Below, piece by piece: positions 26,301 to 31,479 of a DNA stretch of 40,243 bases; within the stretch, counting starts at the first letter, position 1; each line of letters opens with the position of its first letter. The notes under the pieces are model-generated. The model did not search any database and had not been told where the DNA came from. It saw only the letters and a program-made list of their open reading frames with translations. The stretch lies in NCBI GenBank assembly GCA_003224145.1, contig QHYN01000240.1:1-40243 (forward strand), given 5' to 3'. This stretch comes from Acidobacteriota bacterium. Its GTDB lineage: Bacteria; Acidobacteriota; Terriglobia; Acidiferrales; UBA7541. A program made the translations under genes and the position numbers.

Positions 26301-27203
26301 TCGTTCAGCCCCAACAGCACAATGAGCACGAGCACGCTGACGCTGACGGCCAGCAGCACGGCCACTATCGGCACGGTCACGGTGACCATCAGCGGCACTT
26401 CCGGCAGCTTGACGAACACCACGACGGTTTCTCTCGCCGTGAACCCTCAGGGGAACTACGCTCTCTCCGCCTCCCCAAATAGCTTGACGATGGTGCAGGG
26501 AGCGAGCGGCACGAGCACGATTACGATCACGCCGCAGAACAGTTTCAATGGCACCGTCAGTTTGTCGGCGTCCGGACTGCCCAGCGGCGTGACGGCGTCG
26601 TTCAACCCCAACAGCACAACGAGCACGAGCACGTTGACGCTGACGGCCAACAGCACCGCGACGACCGGCACGGTCACGGTAACCATCACCGGCACCTCCG
26701 GCAGCTTGACCAAAGCTACCTCGATCAGCCTTACTGTTCGGACCGTTCCAACCCTTCCTTCGGTTTGGACCGACGGGGATATCGGCTCGACAGGTGTGGC
26801 GGGGAGCGCAGGTTACGCGAATGATGTGTTTACAGTCTCGGGATCCGGTGCGCAGATTTACGGCACGGCGGATGCTTTTCATTTCGTGTATCAACCGCTG
26901 ACGGGAGACGGGACGATGGTGGCGCGGCTGGTGAGCGTGCAGGGGGGATCGGGGGACGATTTATTCGGAAGTGCGGACGAGCACGGGAGGGAGCACGGTT
27001 CTTGGGGGCGGGGTGAGTACGACGTTGCCGTACTGGGTGAAGGTGAGCCGGAGTGGGAGCACGTTCAGCAGCTACACTTCCTTGGACGGGGTGACCTGGA
27101 CGCAGCGGGGGACGAGTCAGACGATCAGCATGGGGCAGAATGTGTACGTGGGTTTGGCGGTGAACAGCGGGAGCGCTTCGGCACTGGCCACCGCGACTTT
27201 TGA
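23385..27203 (+). CDS. S53 (sedolisin/kumamolisin) peptidase with Ig-like repeats, frame disrupted near the 3' end
   Basis: 1272 residues as read, with AAGGAAG 6 nt before ATG. A signal peptide (about 1-27) is followed by a pro-kumamolisin activation domain (about 60-205; FLLEHMLLQLKRSP, HHWITAQEFGDRFG). The S53 catalytic domain spans about 225-710. The triad fits Glu315 and Asp319 (EAILD) and Ser599 (GGTSFASP), with oxyanion Asp403 (AAGDSGAAG). A calcium-site-like end GWDFATGIGTVNA follows. Then come four Ig-like repeats of 99 residues (starting about 727, 826, 925, 1024) and a DUF1349-like domain from about 1125. At about residue 1190 (position 26950-26955) an 83-bp deletion, judged against the downstream copy, shifts the frame. 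The last 83 residues are therefore out-of-frame sequence. The catalytic part is intact, so a secreted acid protease is still likely. Confidence 0.9.
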   Translation: MFRKLGFATAWVVVAALFLNVPSVTAQVESGHRSRPRITQAIDDANRAVLAGNLRPEASLANDRGAVPDSFLLEHMLLQLKRSPAQEQVLQLFIDELHTKGSPNFHHWITAQEFGDRFGLAQPDLDAVTAWLQSHGFQVNVVYPSGMLIDFSGTAGQVRRAFQTEIHHLQVRRESHIANMSDPRIPAALAPVVSGVVSLHDFRPHTMHKMRQPRAQFTFPDPSGGNAYAVVPADLAKIYNLNPLFSAGISGQGQTIVLIEDTDVFTASDWSTFRATFGLSGYTSASFMQVHPPVPSSQPSNNCGAPGVVAPNDAEAILDAEWASASAPSAAIEMAACADTTTTFGGLIAVQNLINATTPPPAIMSISYGQCETVNGAAANASYNSAYQQAVTEGVSVFVAAGDSGAAGCDNSVSEATHGIGVNAFASTPNNVAVGGTDFSDTFSGTNANYWNSSNASAFGSALSYIPEIPWNDSCAGALLSSYLGFSPTYGSTSLCNDAFYGSFFMTTVGGGGGPSQCATGTPSASGVVSGTCAGWPKPSWQSVLGNPQDGVRDTPDVSLFAADGLWSHYYIFCWSHTAQGGAACGSDPSAWSGAGGTSFASPIMAGIQALINQKAGGPQGNPAPVYYQLAAAEYGSVGNSSCNSSNGTSTASTCIFYDVTLGDMDVDCAGPNCYLGGGTVGVLSTSNTAFLPAYGTNTGWDFATGIGTVNAANLVNNWSSSSPQPSFTLSASPTSLTILQGASGSTAITVTPQNGFSDSVGLSASGLPGGVTASFSPNSTMSTSTLTLTASSTATIGTVTVTISGTSGSLTNTTTVSLAVNPQGNYALSASPNSLTMVQGASGTSTITVTPQNGFNGIVGLSASGLPSGVTASFNPSSTASTSTLTLTASSTAATGTVTVTVAGTNGNLSNRTTLSLTVSAPPNYTVSASPNSLTILQGASGSTAITVTPQNGFSDSVGLSASGLPGGVTASFSPNSTMSTSTLTLTASSTATIGTVTVTISGTSGSLTNTTTVSLAVNPQGNYALSASPNSLTMVQGASGTSTITITPQNSFNGTVSLSASGLPSGVTASFNPNSTTSTSTLTLTANSTATTGTVTVTITGTSGSLTKATSISLTVRTVPTLPSVWTDGDIGSTGVAGSAGYANDVFTVSGSGAQIYGTADAFHFVYQPLTGDGTMVARLVSVQGGSGDDLFGSADEHGREHGSWGRGEYDVAVLGEGEPEWEHVQQLHFLGRGDLDAAGDESDDQHGAECVRGFGGEQRERFGTGHRDF
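25590..25924 (+). repeat. 335-bp direct repeat, copy 1 (Ig-like repeat DNA)
   Basis: By eye identical to 26184-26518, offset 594 bp, which equals two 99-residue Ig-like units. Identity over such a length, including synonymous positions, indicates recent duplication or gene conversion within the gene. Confidence 0.85.
26184..26518 (+). repeat. 335-bp direct repeat, copy 2
   Basis: Second copy of the repeat at 25590-25924. The neighbouring units diverge at the DNA level, so identity is confined to this block. Confidence 0.85.
26859..27191 (+). repeat. near-identical repeat, copy 1, carrying an 83-bp deletion
   Basis: Matches 27598-28013 with a handful of mismatches. The offset is 739 bp up to about 26950 and 822 bp after 26956, so copy 1 lacks 83 bp. 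Both edges of the gap are runs of G (ATCGGGG and CGGGACG), consistent with slippage or microhomology-mediated loss. Confidence 0.85.
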
Positions 27204-28050
27204 CAATGTATCGGTGAGTTCGGCTTCCGCGCCGGCACCGGTGATTAGCGGCGTATCGGCGACGACGGGGTCAGTCGGGAGTGCGGTAGTGATTTCGGGG
27301 ACGGGGTTTGGGGCGTCGCAAGGGAACAGCGTGGTGCGGCTGAACGGGGTGGCGGTGCCGATCAACACGTGGAGCGGCACGTCGATCAGCATGACGATCC
27401 CGGTGGGAGCGACCACGGGGCCGTTAGGGGTGTCGGTAGCGCCGGGGATGAACGACAGCAACCCGGTGGAGTTCACGGTGACCGCGCAGCCATTGCCGAG
27501 TTCTTGGCTGGATCAGGATGTGGGGTCGGTGGGAGTGGTGGGGAGCGCGAGTTACGCGAACGGGGTGTACACGGTGAAGGGCGCGGGTACACAGATATAC
27601 GGCACGGCGGATGCTTTTCATTACGTGTATCAACCGCTGACGGGAGACGGGACGATGGTGGCGCGGCTGGTGAGCGTGCAGGGGGGATCGGGGTATGCAT
27701 CCCCCGGGGTGATGATCCGGGAGACGCTGAATGCGGGGGCGACGAATGCGGGGACGGTGGACTGGGTGGGCTACGGGACGATTTATTCGGAAGTGCGGAC
27801 GAGCACGGGAGGGAGCACGGTTCTTGGGGGCGGGGTGAGTGCGACGTTGCCGTACTGGGTGAAGGTGAGCCGGAGTGGGAGCACGTTCAGCAGCTACACG
27901 TCCTTGGACGGGGTGACCTGGACGCAGCGGGGGACGAGTCAGACGATCAGCATGGGGCAGAATGTGTACGTGGGTTTGGCGGTGAACAGCGGAAGCGCTT
28001 CGGCACTGGCCACTGCTACCTTCGACAACGTGTCGATCACCTCGCCCTAG
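26971..28050 (+). CDS. frame-separated 3' part of the S53 gene: DUF1349-like, IPT/TIG, DUF1349-like domains
   Basis: 359 codons open from GTG 26971 to TAG 28048-28050, in the frame that would continue the S53 protein if the 83 bp were restored. It starts inside a DUF1349-like beta-sandwich (STLPYWVKVSRSG is read here as VSTTLPYWVKVSRSG). Next comes an IPT/TIG domain at about 87-170 (APVISGVSATTGSVGSAVVI, then GFGASQGNSVVRLNG). A complete second DUF1349-like domain ends ATFDNVSITSP. The putative GTG has no ribosome-binding site and no signal peptide follows, so independent expression is unlikely. It is best read as the detached C-terminus of the peptidase. From about 26760 the coding strand becomes G-rich with G-ending codons, unlike the C-rich usage before it. 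Confidence 0.75.
   Translation: MRTSTGGSTVLGGGVSTTLPYWVKVSRSGSTFSSYTSLDGVTWTQRGTSQTISMGQNVYVGLAVNSGSASALATATFDNVSVSSASAPAPVISGVSATTGSVGSAVVISGTGFGASQGNSVVRLNGVAVPINTWSGTSISMTIPVGATTGPLGVSVAPGMNDSNPVEFTVTAQPLPSSWLDQDVGSVGVVGSASYANGVYTVKGAGTQIYGTADAFHYVYQPLTGDGTMVARLVSVQGGSGYASPGVMIRETLNAGATNAGTVDWVGYGTIYSEVRTSTGGSTVLGGGVSATLPYWVKVSRSGSTFSSYTSLDGVTWTQRGTSQTISMGQNVYVGLAVNSGSASALATATFDNVSITSP
27598..28013 (+). repeat. near-identical repeat, copy 2, full length
   Basis: Full-length counterpart of 26859-27191. It encodes an intact DUF1349-like domain in the second reading frame. Confidence 0.85.
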
Positions 28051-28101
28051 ACGGCGCCGGGCACGCTTTTGAGCGCCAACAGAACGGCCTGCGACGAAGC
28101 C

Positions 28102-28279
28102 CGGCTTGATACGGTACAAAGTCGCGCGTTCGAAGAACCCCAGCTCGACCCCGCCTTCCCTTTCCCTGACGTCCGCCGCCCACCACTTCGAGAAACCTTG
28201 CCCTGTCGAGACAAGCGGGAAAACTTTCGCGGGCGGTGCCTCAATCACGATCTGATGTCGGATTTGCGCCTCGTTTCAC
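28102..28279 (-). pseudogene. N-terminal stub of an AHSA1/SRPBCC-domain gene
   Basis: The minus strand reads NEAQIRHQIVIEAPPAKVF, then LVSTGQGFSKWWAADVR and VELGFFERATLYRIKP, where similarity stops at about 28102. IEAPPxKVFxxxSTxxGFxxWWAADV is the typical start of AHSA1-like SRPBCC proteins, normally about 140-160 residues. The frame meets TGA at 28276-28278 just upstream. Removing one A from GTGAAACGAG (28279-28270) would restore GTG as start codon. So only the first third survives, cut off 52 bp beyond the S53 stop codon. The family call is from recalled motifs; the truncation is directly visible. Confidence 0.6.
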
Positions 28280-28302
28280 CTCTCTAACAGCATCGCGCTC
28301 CG

Positions 28303-29094
28303 CTATTTGCCTAGCAGCGCTTTCCACCTCGCCCACGCATCCGTTCGGGCTTTCTTGTTGGCCTCGTTCGCATCGGGAGCCTCGCCCGCGCGCATGAACC
28401 CATGACCCGCCCCTTCGTACGTCACCGGCTCATACGCCTTGCCTGCCGCTTTCATCTGCGTGATGGTCTCCGGAATTGTGGCGTCAATGCGCGCGTCATT
28501 CCCGCCATAGAAGCCATATACGGGAGCCTTGATCCGTGCCATGGCCTCTTTGTCGGGCGGCCCGCCATAAAACACGAACGCCGCTGCCAGATCTCCGCGA
28601 TTGGTCGCAAACCGGAAAGTCTGGCTGCCGCCCCAGCAGAACCCAGCTACGAACAGCTTTCCGCTCGAGGCCGGGAGCTTCAGCCCGTAATCCACCGCCG
28701 CGTTCAAGTCTGCCGTCACCTGGTCCGGATTCAAGTGGCTGACTGCTTCCATCGTTTTGCCTTCCGCAAAATCGCTGCTGCGCCCGCCGTTGGGTCCCAT
28801 TCCCGAGAGCAGATCCGGAGCTACCGCAAGGTAGCCCGCCGCAGCGACCTGGTCAGCCAGGTCCTCAACCCAGTCCGTCATCCCAAAGATTTCGTGAATA
28901 ATCAGTACCACCGGCGTTTTGCTTTTCGTTTCGGGATATACCACAAACGTCTCGACCGCGCGCCCGTCATGCTTCACCGTCACCCATTCGCGGTGTCGCG
29001 GCGATTTTTCCAGCGTGGCCTTGGCCCATTCTTGCACGCAAGCAAATGGCGCGCAGGAAAGGAGCAAAAGGGAAAACACAAGGATGCGTTTCAT
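28303..29094 (-). CDS. exported dienelactone hydrolase-family protein
   Basis: 263 residues from ATG 29094, which has GGGGAGAA 8 nt upstream; the frame is open further to 29307 but without signals. The N-terminus (KRILVFSLLLLSCAPFAC) is a signal peptide with a lipobox-like LLSC, so a lipoprotein is possible. It is an alpha/beta-hydrolase with the DLH triad: Cys153 in AGFCWGGSQ, Asp200 in GGNDARI and His231 in GAGHGF. Glu68 sits in the HEIFG motif that activates the Cys in DLH. Family members hydrolyse dienelactones or other small esters. Export suggests a different, periplasmic substrate. The gene is divergent from proS and convergent with the AHSA1 stub and S53 gene. Confidence 0.88.
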   Translation of the reverse strand: MKRILVFSLLLLSCAPFACVQEWAKATLEKSPRHREWVTVKHDGRAVETFVVYPETKSKTPVVLIIHEIFGMTDWVEDLADQVAAAGYLAVAPDLLSGMGPNGGRSSDFAEGKTMEAVSHLNPDQVTADLNAAVDYGLKLPASSGKLFVAGFCWGGSQTFRFATNRGDLAAAFVFYGGPPDKEAMARIKAPVYGFYGGNDARIDATIPETITQMKAAGKAYEPVTYEGAGHGFMRAGEAPDANEANKKARTDAWARWKALLGK

Positions 29095-29231
29095 GGCGTG
29101 GTTTCTCCCCTCAGAGAAGTTCGCTGGGCGGATACTTGCTCCCAACAGTCCGTTCGGAGCGAATGCGATACTAATGCCGCCGGCGCAGCGTCGCAAGAGC
29201 TGCATTTCGCCCGCAGCGGCCAATGCTCGCG

Positions 29232-29260
29232 TTGACACTCCTTCATGCCTCCGATACGCT
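29232..29260 (+). promoter_or_regulatory. sigma70-type promoter of proS
   Basis: TTGACA (29232-29237) is a perfect -35, then a 17-bp spacer and TACGCT (29255-29260). Predicted transcription start is near 29267, about 49 nt before the proS ATG. Confidence 0.6.
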
Positions 29261-29315
29261 TTTGAGTTTACGTTGCTCGATGCATCGCTACTGAGAGGAC
29301 CGGACAAACCGCCGC

Positions 29316-30755
29316 ATGGCTGACGAAAAGCTTCCTACCCGCGCACAGGATTTTTCCGAGTGGTACAACCAGCTTGTGCTGAAGGCGCAACTGGCCGACT
29401 ACGCGCCCGTGCGCGGCTGCATGATCGTTCGCCCGTACGGCTGGGCGCTCTGGGAAAACATCCAGCAGGCGCTCGACCGGCGTTTCAAGGCCACCGGTCA
29501 TCAGAATGTGGCGTTTCCGCTGCTTATTCCACGCAGTTTCATCGACAAGGAAAAACATCACGTCGAAGGATTTTCTCCGGAACTCGCGGTAGTGACCATT
29601 GGCGGGGGAGAAGAGCTGGCCGAACCTTTGGTCATTCGCCCCACATCGGAGACCATCATCGGCCACATGTGGTCGAAGTGGATTCAGTCCTATCGCGACT
29701 TGCCCGTGCTCATGAATCAGTGGAACAGCGTAGTGCGCTGGGAATTGCGCACCAAGCTTTTTTTGCGCACCCTCGAGTTTTACTGGCAGGAAGGCCACAC
29801 GGCGCACGCCACGCGCGAGGAAGCCGAAGCTGAAACGCTTCAAATGCTCAACGCTTATGCTGATTTTGCGATCACCGACGCCGCGATTCCCGTCATTCCC
29901 GGGAAGAAATCCGACGCTGAGAAATTCGCGGGGGCCGATGTGACCTATTCCATCGAGGCCATGATGGGTGATGGCAAGGCGCTGCAATCCGGCACGTCGC
30001 ACTTCCTCGGACAAAATTTTGCCCAGGCCTTCAACGTGAAATATCTCGATCAGAACGGCCAGTTACAGCATTGCTGGACAACCTCGTGGGGGCTTTCCAC
30101 ACGCGTCGTTGGCGCCATCATCATGGTGCATGGCGACGATCAGGGTCTGATCCTGCCGCCAAAGCTCGCACCCTACCAGGTGGTGATTGTTCCTATTTTC
30201 AAGACGGACGACGAAAAGAAAACTGTCTTCGAGACCGCGGGCAAACTGAAAGCAGATCTCGTCAGAGCGGAAATACGCGTCACGCTCGACGAGCGCGAAG
30301 GCCAGAGCCCCGGTTGGAAATTTAATGACTGGGAAATGCGTGGCGTCCCTCTGCGCGTCGAACTTGGGCCTAAAGACGTCGCAAAACAATCCGCGATCCT
30401 CGCGCGGCGCGACCGTCCCGGCAAAGAAGGAAAAATCAGCGCGTCGCTCGCAGATCTCCCAACGACTATCGGGCGATTGCTCGTGGAAATTCAGCAATCC
30501 CTGCATGACAAAGCGCTGGCGTTTCGCAAAAGCAACACGCACGATGCGAAAACCTACGACGAACTGAAAACAGCCGTTGAGAACGGGTTCGCTTATTCCT
30601 ACTGGTGCGGCAGCGCCGACTGCGAAGCCAAGATCAAAGAAGAGACCCGCGCCACCATGCGCTGCATCCCGCTGGAGCAAGAGGCTGGCAGCGGTAAGTG
30701 CGTGTACTGCGGCCAGGTCGCCACCGCCCGCGCGATTTTCGGGCGCGCGTATTGA
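29316..30755 (+). CDS. proS: prolyl-tRNA synthetase, archaeal/eukaryal type
   Basis: 479 residues, much shorter than the roughly 570-residue bacterial ProRS and without its editing insertion. Class II catalytic core: RPTSET (108-113), motif 2 region RWELRTKLFLRTLEFYWQEG (141-160) and motif 3 around STRVVGAIIMVHGDDQGL. The anticodon-binding domain follows (about 285-385). The C-terminal zinc-like domain has Cys431, Cys436, Cys462 and Cys465 (WCGSADC, KCVYC) and ends FGRAY; the terminal Tyr is characteristic of this type. It charges tRNA-Pro. Only a weak ribosome-binding site (GAGG) precedes the ATG, but a good promoter lies upstream. This type occurs in a minority of bacteria, including Thermus and many Acidobacteria. 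Confidence 0.95.
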   Translation: MADEKLPTRAQDFSEWYNQLVLKAQLADYAPVRGCMIVRPYGWALWENIQQALDRRFKATGHQNVAFPLLIPRSFIDKEKHHVEGFSPELAVVTIGGGEELAEPLVIRPTSETIIGHMWSKWIQSYRDLPVLMNQWNSVVRWELRTKLFLRTLEFYWQEGHTAHATREEAEAETLQMLNAYADFAITDAAIPVIPGKKSDAEKFAGADVTYSIEAMMGDGKALQSGTSHFLGQNFAQAFNVKYLDQNGQLQHCWTTSWGLSTRVVGAIIMVHGDDQGLILPPKLAPYQVVIVPIFKTDDEKKTVFETAGKLKADLVRAEIRVTLDEREGQSPGWKFNDWEMRGVPLRVELGPKDVAKQSAILARRDRPGKEGKISASLADLPTTIGRLLVEIQQSLHDKALAFRKSNTHDAKTYDELKTAVENGFAYSYWCGSADCEAKIKEETRATMRCIPLEQEAGSGKCVYCGQVATARAIFGRAY

Positions 30756-30887
30756 AGTTTGGCTTCGAAAATGAATCAAAGTTTATTGTTAACAAGTTTC
30801 CTTGCAATGGCCGCTTCATTTCGTTCCGCCGCAAATGAGGACAGGGCATCCCCGTTCCTTTCCCGAAACACGGTCCGCGCCATTTTC

Positions 30888-30916
30888 TCGACACCCTGGC
30901 TGCGGGGTGCTAGCGT
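30888..30916 (+). promoter_or_regulatory. candidate promoter for the small membrane protein/PBP unit
   Basis: TCGACA (30888-30893), a 17-bp spacer and TAGCGT (30911-30916). It is about 80 bp upstream of the next gene. In the rest of the gap (30756-30997) I see only a 10-bp palindrome TTGTTAACAA at 30786-30795 and no terminator for proS. Confidence 0.45.
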
Positions 30917-30997
30917 AAATCTGTAAAGCAAGTATGCTTCGCCGTTCTCCGCCGGCCCAGAGCGCGGCGGAGGAGCGGCCTGGGGGAGATGATTCGA

Positions 30998-31402
30998 ATG
31001 CCTACGGACGGCATCCGCAACCGTTGCATGCCTTTGCGGCGGCGATTCGAACGCGGCGAGGGCAAGCTGAAGGGCATCATCATCGCTGCCGTTGTGGTGC
31101 TGGCCATCTACGCGGCTTTCAAGATTTTGCCGGCTTATGTGAACGATTATCAGCTCTCCGACAAAATGCAGGAGCAGGCGCGCTTTGCGTTGGTGAACCG
31201 GTACACGGAAGAGCAGATTCGCGAGAATATTTTCAAAATAGTGCAAGATCTGGATATTCCCGCAAAGAGGGAAGACATCAAGGTTTTCTCCAACAATTCC
31301 GTGGTCAAGATTTCCATGGACTACACCGTTCCCGTGGACCTGCTGATGATTCACATGGATTTGCACTTTACCCCCAGCAGCGAGAATAAAGCGCTGTTCT
31401 AG
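30998..31402 (+). CDS. small single-pass membrane protein of unknown function
   Basis: 134 residues from ATG 30998, preferred because GGGGGAG ends 9 nt before it; an ATG at 30989 directly abuts that site. A basic cytoplasmic head (RRRFERGEGKLKG) is followed by one transmembrane helix (about 28-46, IIIAAVVVLAIYAAFKILP). The roughly 85-residue domain outside has YQLSDKMQEQARFAL, TEEQIRENIFKIVQDLDIP and a terminal beta segment (VVKISMDYTVPVDL). The shape resembles DUF4845-like envelope proteins, but I cannot name a function. It precedes the PBP gene by 77 bp on the same strand, which suggests an envelope role. Confidence 0.8.
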   Translation: MPTDGIRNRCMPLRRRFERGEGKLKGIIIAAVVVLAIYAAFKILPAYVNDYQLSDKMQEQARFALVNRYTEEQIRENIFKIVQDLDIPAKREDIKVFSNNSVVKISMDYTVPVDLLMIHMDLHFTPSSENKALF

Positions 31403-31479
31403 AATTCGAGTGCCCTTGCGGCGTATTTGCCCATACGCGCTGGCAACCCCCCATTCTGGAACCTCGTCTTTCCTAGTGG

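Noticed and set aside
25560-26750. Regularly spaced repeats considered as a CRISPR or satellite array
   Set aside because: The 297-bp period equals 99 codons in frame and encodes Ig-like domains.
25317-26894. 525-codon minus-strand frame opposite the Ig-like repeats
   Set aside because: Antisense to the S53 gene; its repeats only mirror the coding repeats, with Arg/Gly-rich composition typical of a shadow frame.
27424-28101. Leftward continuation of the AHSA1 stub frame opposite the S53 tail
   Set aside because: SRPBCC similarity ends at about 28102; the remaining Arg/His/Pro-rich codons are antisense to the S53 tail.
30776-30931. 51-codon plus-strand frame between proS and the small membrane protein
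   Set aside because: No ribosome-binding site, crosses the predicted promoter, and shows no domain.
31403-31479. tRNA or small RNA in the gap before the PBP gene
   Set aside because: No cloverleaf or T-loop sequence can be drawn.
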